A DNA stretch of 64,000 bases from a bacterium (GTDB lineage Bacteria; Zhuqueibacterota; QNDG01; JAFGCO01), in assembly GCA_016932575.1 (NCBI GenBank), contig JAFGCO010000069.1, positions 62,001 to 126,000 of the forward strand, given 5' to 3'. Under the pieces are notes generated by a model that did no database searches, was not told the origin of the DNA, and saw only the letters and a list, made by a program, of their open reading frames with translations. Position numbers and translations under genes: made by a program. Position 1 is the first letter of the stretch, and each line of letters begins with the position of its first letter. Of this stretch, positions 1 through 9,433 are shown piece by piece.

Positions 1-71
1 ACGCTGTTTTGTGCATAACTGAATGAAACAACTGCAACAAACAAAAACAGACAACCCTTATTAAAAGACAT
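1..71 (-). CDS. Secreted protein, N-terminal fragment (partial)
   Basis: Only the first 23 codons lie in the window; the gene continues off the left edge. An ATG at 71 follows a strong AAGGAGG ribosome site about 4-10 bases upstream. The translation starts MSFNKGCLFLFV and continues with a hydrophobic stretch ending SYAQN, a signal peptide with a plausible cleavage after the Ala of YAQ. This indicates export to the periplasm, outer membrane or outside. The product cannot be identified from this fragment. It shares the strand of the receptor cluster to its right, but a terminator separates them. Confidence 0.7.
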   Translation of the reverse strand, partial: MSFNKGCLFLFVAVVSFSYAQNS

Positions 72-260
72 GCTTCCTCCTTGAATGAATATGAAAATCA
101 ATATGAATCATCGCTTGATTAAAGTTGATGTCATAACATCGGGATTTCATAATATTAATACGATTGAATTAAAAATTACCCTAATCCGATCATCAATAAT
201 CAAAAACCAGAATTTTTTAATACACTTCAGGTGTTAATTTAAATCCTTACTGCATGAATA
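72..260. other. Intergenic region upstream of the left-edge gene
   Basis: This AT-rich spacer holds the 5' region of the minus-strand gene starting at 71. A small inverted repeat, GATGT-CAT-AACATC, at about 129-142 could be an operator, but it has no recognised identity. No clear promoter box was found. Confidence 0.4.
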
Positions 261-290
261 AAAAAGGCCGTCTCATCTTCCCGGACGGCC
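261..290 (-). terminator. Rho-independent terminator after the T9SS repeat protein
   Basis: Read on the minus strand, a GGCCGTC / GACGGCC stem of 7 bp with an 11-base loop is followed directly by a run of six T. It lies about 30 bases past the stop of the gene ending at 320, so it probably ends the sigma-FecR-receptor transcription unit. Confidence 0.8.
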
Positions 291-319
291 ACTGAATTGA
301 TCGTATCTGATCAGTATGA

Positions 320-1858
320 TTATTGAGTGAAAACCATTTTTTGAATAGCCTGATGCATATCCGTTTCCAGTCTGCAGAAATAGACTCCGCTGGGAACCGG
401 TTCATTGTTGTCATCCAATCCGTTCCAGAGCACCTGATGCATCCCGGAACCAAGCCTCTCATTTATTAAGGTTTTAACTCTGCGACCAGTGATACCATAA
501 ATAACCAACTGAACCGATTCAGTCTTTTCCAGCTGAAAATCAATGGTTGTACTGGGATTAAACGGATTCGGATAGTTTTGATACAGTCTGAAATCAGAGG
601 GATCATTCACAGATTTATGTTCAATTTCCGTACCACTCCCTGAAGTATGATGAACCAGGTCAATGATATTAGCATAAATATGTTCATTGGCATTCCACAC
701 ATTATATAGAAATCCATCGGCCTTCAGCTCCAGATCAATATAATGGCCCATAAATATATTTGAACCTGCCGGATGAAAAGGATCTTCCCCGGCACCAGGT
801 CCGGAAGGATAGTATCGAATATAAAAATTATGCGCGGCATCGTTGTCCAGCCAGCCGATGACAAATTGTCCGGAATCATTCAGTGAAACCGAAGCCGAAC
901 AACGGAATTCACTGTATATATCCAGATTGACTTGAAAATTATCACCCGAACGGCTGCCGTCGGCCAGATAGTACTGTGCGCAAATATCATTCTCTCCAAA
1001 TCCGTGACTCCAGGCAATCACAAAATCGCCCGATTGATTGATTGAAACAGCCGGATCATATTTTCGGACTCTCTTTGCCACATCGCTCACCTGAAATTCC
1101 GCTCCGTTTTTCGATCCATCCGCAAAAAACCTCTGAGCAAAAATATCAAATTCACTGTAACGTTCATCCGCCCATGCAACGACAAAATCACCCGATGAAT
1201 TCATGGCAACATCCGGATAAATCTGCCAATATTGATTTTCACTGACTAAAAAATTGTCCCCATCTTTTGTTCCCTCTTTGAAATACTTTTGCGCATAGAT
1301 CTGGCTGAAATTTTTATCCCGCTGTTCTCTCCATACAATGATGAAATTTCCATCCTGATCCGCGGTCACTGAAACTTCACAGCAATGATCATGATACACA
1401 TCGTCATTAACTCGAAAATTACCTCCGATCCGGTCGGCTTGAGAAGAGTAACGTTGAGCATAAACATTAAAGTCCCGAACCTGATCACGCCATGTATTCC
1501 AGCATATGATAAAATGCCCGTTCGCGTCCAAAGCAATTTCCGGATCTTCACATTCCATTCCCTCGACAATGTCATTCACCCGGAAATTATCTCCCTGTGG
1601 TATACCTTCGCTGGTATATCGCTGTGCATAAATATTAATACCGTCACCGCGTTCATCTTCCCAGGCCACCACAAAGTCACCGTTTACGCTCACGGCGATG
1701 CAGGGACTGGCAAATGTGTTGGCCGAATCACTGTCATCCACCTGAAAACTGGAAATATACGGTGGATAAACGGGATTGATATCATTCTGACCGGAAGACG
1801 ACATCACAAAAAAGATCGTCATCAGAAATATAATAACACCTGTTCTATTCATTTTCAT
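320..1858 (-). CDS. T9SS-exported six-repeat (propeller-like) protein
   Basis: A 512-residue secreted protein. It opens with a signal peptide (MKMNRTGVIIFLMTIFF) and then carries six imperfect units of about 50 residues. Each unit contains a pattern like SGDFVVAWADER, then IYAQRY and GDNFRVND, suggesting a beta-propeller or similar blade fold. The last 85 or so residues form a T9SS type A sorting module: the motif YPNPFNPSTTI, a GRRVKTL-type strand, and PSGVYFCRLE near the end. The ATG at 1858 is chosen because AGGAGA lies 9 bases upstream and the signal peptide begins there; a longer frame to 1891 would overlap the preceding receptor. It is the last gene of the ECF-FecR-receptor cluster and could be a surface partner of the receptors, but its ligand is unknown. 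Confidence 0.85.
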   Translation of the reverse strand: MKMNRTGVIIFLMTIFFVMSSSGQNDINPVYPPYISSFQVDDSDSANTFASPCIAVSVNGDFVVAWEDERGDGINIYAQRYTSEGIPQGDNFRVNDIVEGMECEDPEIALDANGHFIICWNTWRDQVRDFNVYAQRYSSQADRIGGNFRVNDDVYHDHCCEVSVTADQDGNFIIVWREQRDKNFSQIYAQKYFKEGTKDGDNFLVSENQYWQIYPDVAMNSSGDFVVAWADERYSEFDIFAQRFFADGSKNGAEFQVSDVAKRVRKYDPAVSINQSGDFVIAWSHGFGENDICAQYYLADGSRSGDNFQVNLDIYSEFRCSASVSLNDSGQFVIGWLDNDAAHNFYIRYYPSGPGAGEDPFHPAGSNIFMGHYIDLELKADGFLYNVWNANEHIYANIIDLVHHTSGSGTEIEHKSVNDPSDFRLYQNYPNPFNPSTTIDFQLEKTESVQLVIYGITGRRVKTLINERLGSGMHQVLWNGLDDNNEPVPSGVYFCRLETDMHQAIQKMVFTQ

Positions 1859-1874
1859 AAGACATTCTCCTGTA

Positions 1875-4604
1875 TTATTGATAAGTAACATTTAAAAACA
1901 CAAAGGGAACCAAAGGAAGCATTCTTCGTTCCTGGATTTCGTAATAACCGCTTTCCATGTTTGTAAATATTTCGCGATCCACAATTTTTTGATAATTCAA
2001 CAGATTTAATAACGAGATGCCGGCATCACAATGGATGGTTTGTGACACATTGAACGTGCGTCTGATATTCAGGCAAACCTGCTGATAATAGGGCAGATCC
2101 AGATTTCTTGGCGGAGTGTCATTTTCAGGACAGACAACCGCTTTATTAAACGACCGGACAGGCGAACCGTACACCCCCGTCATTGTAAAACGCCATGCCC
2201 TGAATGAAAAACCGGCGGCCGCTTTTATCTCATGCGCCCGATAATTCTTTGGAGAAAAAGGAGTTCCGTTGTTGACGTTTTGAAATTGATACATCACGGT
2301 TCCGTAATGATAACAGAGCCATCCGGTCAATGGCCCGCTGGTTTTTTGTAAAGACAAATTCAAACCCTCTGTCAAGCCCGATCCCTGTAAAAAGTCCTGT
2401 TCCCAATATTGTTTTTCAAGGGGGGATGAAAAATAGAGGGGCGCATCATTTCTATGCAGGGTCAATCGGTTGATCTTTTTCTGATAGACTTCGATCATGT
2501 AACAATAATTTTTTCTTTCAAACAACAGTTCTGCAACACGATGTTCGGATTGGTTGGGAAGCATTTTATGATCTGCGTGCCACCATAAATCATAAAAATT
2601 GTCCTTATTGTTTGCCAGGTCGTTTTGTATGGCCGCATATTGATAATACTGCCCCCATCCGCATTTAAGGGTGAGCCCTTCTGAAAGTTGATATGACATG
2701 GATACACGTGGTAAAAAATGGGGCCCGATGCTGTTTTTTTGCTGATACGCCTTATTTTGCTTTTGATTTTCATCCGTTAATTCCCAAACACCCGTTTTGA
2801 ATTTCACCACCCGTACTCCCAATCCCAGATTCAGTTTATTGATAGGCGTGCAACTGCTCTGCATATAAAAAACATTTTTCATTGTTTTATCGTATCTCTG
2901 CGCAAAATGATAAAATACGCGATCGTTCAGAGGATTTGTATAGGGGATATGGTAAGCCGTTTTTTCTTTGAACATGGGGCTTCTTTGATTCACTTCATAA
3001 CCCATGTCAATTTTAAAGGGATGCCATTCTATTGAATTGCCTGCTGATATCCTGAATGTGTTCATTTTATATTGAATATGGGTTGTATCGAATTCGGAAT
3101 CCCATGTTTCAAAAAGGCGATTTTTATTCGAAAAATAATCAAACGGCCTGAAATCATTTGTATAAACAAATTGAATGTTCGAACTGCTGTAAGCATTCCA
3201 TTGATGATTGTATTTTAAAGAAGACCCGATATTATGCCATTTCCATATCGTTTTAAATTGATACTTATTATTATCCGTATGATTCATCGCCTGATATAAT
3301 TCTTTTTCCTTGCCTGCATAATAAGTGATACAGAATTGATCATGTGACGAAATATCAAATAATAACTTACCCATGGTTCTTAAAAAGGCATATTGTTCGT
3401 TTTGACCTGAGTAACCGGTGATTTTTTCCTCTCCAGGATAAATTGAGATGTAACTGCCTTTGGCAACCGAGTATACATCATGATAAACGGGACCTTTGTC
3501 AATCCCGTCAAAAGAACGGCTCACTGTACAAAAGAATTTTAGCCTTTTCGAAACAGGAACCTGGATAAAACCGTTGATTTGAAACAGATCAGCACCGGCA
3601 CTCATTTTAAATTGATTATCGTGTATATTATTTCCGGTCAGTTCAATAATGCCTCCAATACAGTCCCCGTATTGGGCACCATAAGCTCCTTTGTGTACAT
3701 TCACCTTTTCAATGGCCAGAGGATGAAAAGGACTGACCATGCCAAAATACACTTCGGGCCGGTAACAAACAGGAATCCCGTCAAAATAGATCATATTGTG
3801 AACGCGTTCCCCGCCCCAAATTGACAAATCCGAAATTTTCTCATGAATCGCACTGATGCCGGGCATGAGTTGTAAAGATCGTTGACAGTCTGAAGCACCG
3901 AGCGACGGAACGGCAGCCTGACTTGCGGGTAAGAATGAAATTTTTGAGGAATGTGTTTCAGAAATATTGAAAGACCGGATGTGATCCCCTGTTACAGTCA
4001 CGGATTCTGTCAAAACCGGATTTTGCTTCATTATAATTTCAATCAGCTCAGAACGATTTGAAGCAAAGACCATCCGCTCTTCTGGATTGTAACCGATATA
4101 ACTGACCGTTAACGAACACGATGGCATGCCGACACGGTCAATTTGAAAATATCCCACACTGTCAGAGGCACTGCCTTTTTCAGTGCCATTTAAAACAACA
4201 TTGGCGTATGGCAGTGGCCGGTCGCTTTCGGCGTCGAGGACAATCCCTTGAATTGAGGATAATGTCATCGCCTCATTAAAGAGAACGATGACATTATCCG
4301 ACGTCCACCTGTATGAAAGGCGGTATGGGGAGAGAATATTCTTAAGCACTTCTTCAAAAAGAGCTGATTCAAAATCGCATGTAACCTGTTTGTCTTTAAT
4401 GAATTGATCATTAAATACAAAATTAATCTTTGTTTTATGGAAGATTTCATGAAGCACCGATTCGAGAGGCATTTTCTGGCAATGCAAATCGACAGTTTTC
4501 TGGTATATTTCTTGTTGAGCCATTAACGGGCATATCCCGTATACAAATATGAATAATACAAAGATATGCAATAAAGACAATGCTCCCGATAAATAATGTC
4601 TCAC
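1875..4604 (-). CDS. TonB-dependent receptor with STN domain (copy 2)
   Basis: An outer-membrane receptor of about 909 residues, expected to import a ligand using TonB energy. In order: a signal peptide ending near MAQQ, a secretin/TonB short N-terminal (STN) domain (about 35-110), a carboxypeptidase-regulatory-like beta domain (about 115-200, with PLPYANVVLNG), a plug domain (about 215-335, with YFDGIPVCYRPEVYFG) and a beta-barrel ending in an aromatic residue pair (VTYQ). The STN domain is the part that contacts FecR in transducing receptors. The start is a GTG at 4604; no internal Met comes before the signal peptide. It is closely similar to the receptor immediately upstream, pointing to tandem duplication. 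No SusD partner lies beside it, and the substrate cannot be inferred. Confidence 0.9.
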   Translation of the reverse strand: MRHYLSGALSLLHIFVLFIFVYGICPLMAQQEIYQKTVDLHCQKMPLESVLHEIFHKTKINFVFNDQFIKDKQVTCDFESALFEEVLKNILSPYRLSYRWTSDNVIVLFNEAMTLSSIQGIVLDAESDRPLPYANVVLNGTEKGSASDSVGYFQIDRVGMPSCSLTVSYIGYNPEERMVFASNRSELIEIIMKQNPVLTESVTVTGDHIRSFNISETHSSKISFLPASQAAVPSLGASDCQRSLQLMPGISAIHEKISDLSIWGGERVHNMIYFDGIPVCYRPEVYFGMVSPFHPLAIEKVNVHKGAYGAQYGDCIGGIIELTGNNIHDNQFKMSAGADLFQINGFIQVPVSKRLKFFCTVSRSFDGIDKGPVYHDVYSVAKGSYISIYPGEEKITGYSGQNEQYAFLRTMGKLLFDISSHDQFCITYYAGKEKELYQAMNHTDNNKYQFKTIWKWHNIGSSLKYNHQWNAYSSSNIQFVYTNDFRPFDYFSNKNRLFETWDSEFDTTHIQYKMNTFRISAGNSIEWHPFKIDMGYEVNQRSPMFKEKTAYHIPYTNPLNDRVFYHFAQRYDKTMKNVFYMQSSCTPINKLNLGLGVRVVKFKTGVWELTDENQKQNKAYQQKNSIGPHFLPRVSMSYQLSEGLTLKCGWGQYYQYAAIQNDLANNKDNFYDLWWHADHKMLPNQSEHRVAELLFERKNYCYMIEVYQKKINRLTLHRNDAPLYFSSPLEKQYWEQDFLQGSGLTEGLNLSLQKTSGPLTGWLCYHYGTVMYQFQNVNNGTPFSPKNYRAHEIKAAAGFSFRAWRFTMTGVYGSPVRSFNKAVVCPENDTPPRNLDLPYYQQVCLNIRRTFNVSQTIHCDAGISLLNLLNYQKIVDREIFTNMESGYYEIQERRMLPLVPFVFLNVTYQ

Positions 4605-4757
4605 TTTCTTTTGTTCCCCCGCAAATTAACAATCAAATTTTATAACGACAGACTCTTTAATAATTAATACGGCTTATCAGGAAAATACCCTAAATCTGAA
4701 AAATACTTTTTACTGAATATGGATCCCGCTGGAAACAGTATCTTTTTTTTCTATTCA

Positions 4758-7460
4758 TCACCGGTAGGTCACATTTAAAAATACCAGCGGTAAAAAAGGC
4801 AGCATGCGCCTTTCATACACATTAAAGTAATCCATATTCGAATCTTTATAATAGTACCGGTACACGACATTTCTGTTTTTCAACACATTGATAAATGAGA
4901 CTCCCAGCTCCCAATTCAGAGACAACAGGTTTTCGAATTTCCTTGATATATTGACATCCAGGCGAAAATATGAAGGTAGACTGAAATCATATGCATTGAA
5001 TCCACCATCTTCAATAGCATAAGAGGATGAATCCCCTGAAAAAAGAATCGGAGAACCGTAAACGGCTGCAGCCGACACACGCCACTGACCCGGTGATATC
5101 ATTGCTGTTGCTTTTAACTCATGATCCCGATAATATTTTGGATAAACAGGTTTTCCATCATTCACATTGGGGAACCGGTACTCAGCTTTACCGAATCGAT
5201 AGCAAATCCATCCTGTTAAAACGCCCTCCGTTTTCTGCAAATACCCTTCCATGCCCCTGACAGAACCGGAGCCATAAAAAAAATCTCTCCATCCCACTTC
5301 ACTGGAAATCAATAAATCTTTATAATAATCGGGGACGTCTTCCTCGAACACGCTCAATTGTGATAATTTTTTGGAATACCATTCTAAACCAAAACGATAA
5401 TTGGGCAAACTATAGGACAATTCGGAAATAAAATGTTCTGCTTCACAGGCCGGCCACTCATCATTTGCAATCAGCCATAAGTCATTGGACATGCGTGTAT
5501 CATGGATCAGATCATTTTGCATATAAAAAAACTGAACATATTTGCCCCAGGCGCTGTTGAATGCCAGTTGGTCCGATAATGACAGATTTATTGAAAATCG
5601 GGGTAAGGAATAAAGATCCGGATCATACCTGTTTTCTCCACATCCTTCATTATCATACAAATACGATTCCTTCCATCTGTATTTTACGGCACGCAGACCC
5701 GCCCTGATGCGACACCATTGAAAACACCGCCAACAACCCTCAAAATGCAGGCAATCTTTCGACATGGTTATCTTCCCTGCTTCGTCCGAATGCCAGGGAT
5801 TGGGAGGATTGCGATAATCGCCAGGCGGCGAACAGGGCAGATTTGGAAAAAAGAATACGCTCTTGCTATTGGATTTCAATCGCTGCCTGAAATATTCATA
5901 TCCCAAACCGACTTGAAAACTTCCGAATTGAAACTGATGCTCATGTTTGATAATGACATGTTGCCACCGATGGTCATCAAAAGTTGTATCGTATCCGGTT
6001 TCTTCAAAATCCACGAAGTCTTCATCCGCCAAATAATCTTGAATAGATCGTAATTCATTTGAATGCACGGCTGTCAGCTTTGAATACCACCAGGGTAACC
6101 ATTGATGGGACACATTTAATGATATCCCCCTGCTTTGCCATTTCCAATAGTTATCATGTGTCAATAAATACGAATACTCCTCATCACGGATTGAATATTC
6201 TTTCGATTCATATTCATTGCCAAGGATGCCGGTTAATTGTATTTGCCCTTTCGGACAATACTCCCAAACGAGTTTACCGAGTGCTTTTGAATATCGATAA
6301 TTCTTCGGTTTTTTATCAAATATACCATAATCAATATCATTTTGATATGAAAGATTCTCATAAGCCACCCGATAGACCTCATTATATATCGATCCCGTGC
6401 TGATATGATTAAATGATCGATTGACTGAAAAAAAACACCGAATATTGTGAACGACCGGAATCTGAATAAAGCCGTGGATATCAAAAAAATTGACGCCAAT
6501 GCCAAAATCGAATTGGCGGTCCTGCATCGTATTGGCAGTCAGTTCGATGATACCGCCGATGCAATCACCGTACTGTACGGAATATCCGCCTTTGTATATG
6601 TTTACCTCTTCAATGGAAGGGGCATGAAAAGGCGTAATCATACCATAATACACTTCCGGCCGATAACAGACAGGAATACCGTCGAGATAACATAAATTAT
6701 GAATTCTCTCGCTGCCCAAAAATGACAAATCAGCAGAATTGTCCGTTTTTAAATTGACGCCCGGCATCATTTGCATGGAGCGCTGATAATCGGAACCGCA
6801 AAATGAAGGAATTGACTCCAGGTTCGAAGGTGAAAACCGCAGCTCTGCCGCATGGGTTTTGGATACTTCAAAGGCGGGTATCTTGTTGCCAGTCACAGTA
6901 ACAGATTTCATTTTTATCGGATTCTGCCTCATCACAATTTCAAGCAGTTCGGGATGATTCGAAGCAAATGCCACCAGTTCTTCTGTGTCATAGCCGATGT
7001 AGCTGACCTTTAATGAACACCGATCCGCTGACGCCTGATCAATCTGAAAGTATCCTTCATTATCTGAAGTACTTCCTTTCTTAGTGCCTGATAAGATGAT
7101 GTTCGCATAGGGCAGGGGCCGATGATTCTCCGCATCACGCACAACGCCTTTAATTTTTAAATATGCGGTCGTTTCATTGAAAAGGACAATGACGTTGTCC
7201 GATGTCCATCGGTAAGAGAGGCTGTATGAAGGGAGTATTTGTTTCAGGATCTCGTCCACCGAAGCATCCGTGAATTGACAGGACACCCGCCTTCCCTGAA
7301 TGAGTTCATCCCTGAATACAAAGTTGACGCTGGCATCCCGGGCAATTTGCTTGAGCACAGACTTTAAAGGAATATTAGTACATTGTAAAGTGATCCGGAT
7401 CTGTTCGCTTCCAAAGAGAGAGGTGAAGCAAAGCTGGACAACAAGGAGAGTCAGAATCAT
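4758..7460 (-). CDS. TonB-dependent receptor with STN domain (copy 1)
   Basis: An outer-membrane transducing receptor of 900 residues when started at the ATG at 7460. This start begins the signal peptide (MILTLLVVQLCF) and sits 19 bases after the FecR stop; the longest frame (7535) would overlap fecR. Domains in order: STN (with IPLKSVLKQIA), a carboxypeptidase-regulatory-like domain (PLPYANIILSG), a plug with YLDGIPVCYRPEVYYG, then a 22-strand-type barrel ending VFLNVTYR. Sigma, fecR and receptor lie in this order on one strand, the classic FecI-FecR-FecA signalling arrangement: ligand binding at the surface is relayed through STN to FecR and releases the sigma factor. Plug and STN sequences match the second receptor closely, while the barrels differ more, suggesting distinct but related ligands. 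Confidence 0.9.
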   Translation of the reverse strand: MILTLLVVQLCFTSLFGSEQIRITLQCTNIPLKSVLKQIARDASVNFVFRDELIQGRRVSCQFTDASVDEILKQILPSYSLSYRWTSDNVIVLFNETTAYLKIKGVVRDAENHRPLPYANIILSGTKKGSTSDNEGYFQIDQASADRCSLKVSYIGYDTEELVAFASNHPELLEIVMRQNPIKMKSVTVTGNKIPAFEVSKTHAAELRFSPSNLESIPSFCGSDYQRSMQMMPGVNLKTDNSADLSFLGSERIHNLCYLDGIPVCYRPEVYYGMITPFHAPSIEEVNIYKGGYSVQYGDCIGGIIELTANTMQDRQFDFGIGVNFFDIHGFIQIPVVHNIRCFFSVNRSFNHISTGSIYNEVYRVAYENLSYQNDIDYGIFDKKPKNYRYSKALGKLVWEYCPKGQIQLTGILGNEYESKEYSIRDEEYSYLLTHDNYWKWQSRGISLNVSHQWLPWWYSKLTAVHSNELRSIQDYLADEDFVDFEETGYDTTFDDHRWQHVIIKHEHQFQFGSFQVGLGYEYFRQRLKSNSKSVFFFPNLPCSPPGDYRNPPNPWHSDEAGKITMSKDCLHFEGCWRCFQWCRIRAGLRAVKYRWKESYLYDNEGCGENRYDPDLYSLPRFSINLSLSDQLAFNSAWGKYVQFFYMQNDLIHDTRMSNDLWLIANDEWPACEAEHFISELSYSLPNYRFGLEWYSKKLSQLSVFEEDVPDYYKDLLISSEVGWRDFFYGSGSVRGMEGYLQKTEGVLTGWICYRFGKAEYRFPNVNDGKPVYPKYYRDHELKATAMISPGQWRVSAAAVYGSPILFSGDSSSYAIEDGGFNAYDFSLPSYFRLDVNISRKFENLLSLNWELGVSFINVLKNRNVVYRYYYKDSNMDYFNVYERRMLPFLPLVFLNVTYR

Positions 7461-7479
7461 TTGACATAATTGACCCCGT

Positions 7480-8499
7480 TTATTGACATCGATGGACAAT
7501 ATAATAGCAATCCTTTTTATGGATATATTCTGCATTTATCGCCAGACAAATCGATTCCAGCACCGCATCCACGGTCATTTCTGAAAAAGAGGCTGTAATG
7601 GTCAATTCAGAAAGCTCCGGATCCTCAATACGAATGTCTGTATCATAAAAACGAATCAGCTCGGCAATCACCTCTCTCAGGAGCGTCTCATTAAAAACCA
7701 GACGCTTTTCAAGCCATCCCAGGGTAGCTTCCACATCAGTCTCCTGCGGAATCCGCGGCAGCCCGTGATCTTCGATCTGACTCATCATACTTGCGGCCAA
7801 TACGACTTCACCGGACGCTTTGCCGCGTGAAGCAAACCGGACCCGGCCTTCCTTGACAACAACCCGTGTCTGCCGGCCGCGGGCCCGCACATTAAACTTC
7901 GTGCCCAGTACACCTGTCACGGCATTTTCGGTCTGCACGATAAACGGCAATTCTCCGGGTACCACAGAAAAAAATGCTTCGCCGGCCAGGATGACATGTC
8001 TCTTCTTTTTCCATGATTTTGCGTACTGAACAACACTTCCGCTGTTCATTCGAATTTGTGAGCCGTCATCGAGTGTGATTTCTTTTCTTTCACCATTTCC
8101 GGTCACCATCCGATGGTATCTGGAAAAACCGATTTCGTTTTTCCAAAGCAGAATTGCGATCATGAAAATGCATGCCAGGGAGAGTGCCGCAACAGCCAGC
8201 CGCTTTCTTCCAGAAAGCAGGGATCTGAATGTCTCCACCGCGGACTCCGGCCGTCTGGATTGTGAATGCAGATGATCCAGCCCCAAACGATTTTTTATTT
8301 TTGACCATTCTTGATGAACATCCGGAATGAAAGGAGGCTCCGGCTGTCTTGATTGTTCCCAGTATCGCTTCATTTCATGATAAAGTGCCTGATTTTCCGG
8401 TGATTGTGTCAGCCAATCCTGCAGCTGTTTTGATTCCTTACTGGAAAGCTCGCCGGATAGCTTTTTAGAAATGAGCATTTGATAATCGGCCTGATCCAT
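7480..8499 (-). CDS. FecR-family anti-sigma factor
   Basis: An inner-membrane signal transducer of 339 residues. The cytoplasmic N-terminal part (about 1-100) would bind the sigma factor. One transmembrane segment follows (about 105-125, AVAALSLACIFMIAILLW), then the periplasmic FecR domain with the signature GERKEITLDDGSQIRMNSGS. The C-terminal 85 residues (from about LGWLEKRLVF) form the STN-like domain common in Bacteroidota FecR proteins. The ATG at 8499 has AGGGG about 5 bases upstream; an in-frame GTG at 8505 is the alternative. It lies between the sigma gene and the first receptor, so it should control that receptor pair. Confidence 0.93.
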   Translation of the reverse strand: MDQADYQMLISKKLSGELSSKESKQLQDWLTQSPENQALYHEMKRYWEQSRQPEPPFIPDVHQEWSKIKNRLGLDHLHSQSRRPESAVETFRSLLSGRKRLAVAALSLACIFMIAILLWKNEIGFSRYHRMVTGNGERKEITLDDGSQIRMNSGSVVQYAKSWKKKRHVILAGEAFFSVVPGELPFIVQTENAVTGVLGTKFNVRARGRQTRVVVKEGRVRFASRGKASGEVVLAASMMSQIEDHGLPRIPQETDVEATLGWLEKRLVFNETLLREVIAELIRFYDTDIRIEDPELSELTITASFSEMTVDAVLESICLAINAEYIHKKDCYYIVHRCQ

Positions 8500-8557
8500 A
8501 AGCACCCCTCTCTGATGGAGCCTCCATAATATTTATACGAATGATTCCCGAATTTCC

Positions 8558-9091
8558 CTAACCGTGAGACAGTTTTTTTCGCATCAGTTCCAATGCCTTT
8601 GAAATACGAAATTCCACGGTTTTAACAGATACGCCGCAGATCTCCGCGATTTCACTGTACTTGAATCCTTCAAACCGGCTCATACAAAAGACTGTTTTCA
8701 CCGGTTCAGAAAACTGATCGATGACCCGATATACATCCATCTGCAAATCCGAAAATGCCTCAAACGAAATATTTCGCTGATGTGTATTTTTCTGGATAAA
8801 GGTTTCGTGACTGGACCGTTTTTTTAAATAATCAATCACCAGGTGATAAGCAATACGATACAGATAGGCTCTGATGGATTTTTGTGGATCGAGCGTTTCA
8901 CGCTTTTCCCAGATCCGCATAAACACTTCCTGGGTAAAATCTCCGGCTGTTTCGGTGGAATGGGTGCGGTACCATAAAAACCGGTATATGGGTTCGTAAT
9001 ACCTTAAATAAAATACATGAAACGCTTCGCTGTCCGAAGCACGAATCGCTTCAACCAGCTCTCTGTCGGAAAACCGTGTGTAAGGCTTCAT
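8558..9091 (-). CDS. ECF RNA polymerase sigma factor (FecI/SigE-like)
   Basis: A sigma-70 family extracytoplasmic-function sigma factor of about 177 residues. Region 2 is seen in FYLRYYEPIYRFLWY and in the helix DFTQEVFMRIWEKR. Region 4 carries the helix-turn-helix FKYSEIAEICGVSVKTVEFRI. It belongs to the class paired with FecR in Bacteroidota-type genomes. The ATG at MKPYTRF is preferred; a TTG ten codons upstream gives a longer frame with a non-conserved AT-rich extension. No Shine-Dalgarno is evident at either start. It heads the cluster sigma-fecR-receptor-receptor-T9SS protein and likely directs transcription of the downstream receptors when released from FecR. Confidence 0.92.
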   Translation of the reverse strand: MKPYTRFSDRELVEAIRASDSEAFHVFYLRYYEPIYRFLWYRTHSTETAGDFTQEVFMRIWEKRETLDPQKSIRAYLYRIAYHLVIDYLKKRSSHETFIQKNTHQRNISFEAFSDLQMDVYRVIDQFSEPVKTVFCMSRFEGFKYSEIAEICGVSVKTVEFRISKALELMRKKLSHG

Positions 9092-9433
9092 ATAAATAAC
9101 AATGGATATTTTAAAATTCAAAAAATATAATACAATTTAATTCAAAATGCCAGAGAAAACTGACAGACTCCTATGGTGGAATAAATAATATTCCGCGTCG
9201 TATATTCGGACTTAAGACAACCCTTTATCAGACGCTGTAGACACTGAAAACAATATCAAGTACCACTCTTGTCCAAGAGTGGAAATGGTTTAATTGATTA
9301 TTTCATGGGGCCATTCTTAAGGTTACAGGTTCACCCAGTTGGATAAATAAAAAAGAGAGAATATATACAGTGTTCGGGTTTTTCCCTTGTCTTTCAATGG
9401 TTTCACCTTTGCCGCTTATGGATATACATTATT
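9092..9433. other. Intergenic region upstream of the sigma factor
   Basis: AT-rich spacer with no gene. A perfect hairpin, CCACTCTT-GTCC-AAGAGTGG, lies at 9263-9282 without a T-run on either strand, so it is not a standard terminator. The sigma gene's promoter should be in the first 100 bases or so, but no confident box was found. Confidence 0.4.

Noticed and set aside
1385-1888. Plus-strand open frame of 167 codons opposite the T9SS repeat protein
   Set aside because: Antisense shadow of a convincing exported protein.
9263-9282. Hairpin CCACTCTT-GTCC-AAGAGTGG as a terminator
   Set aside because: No T-run follows the stem on either strand.
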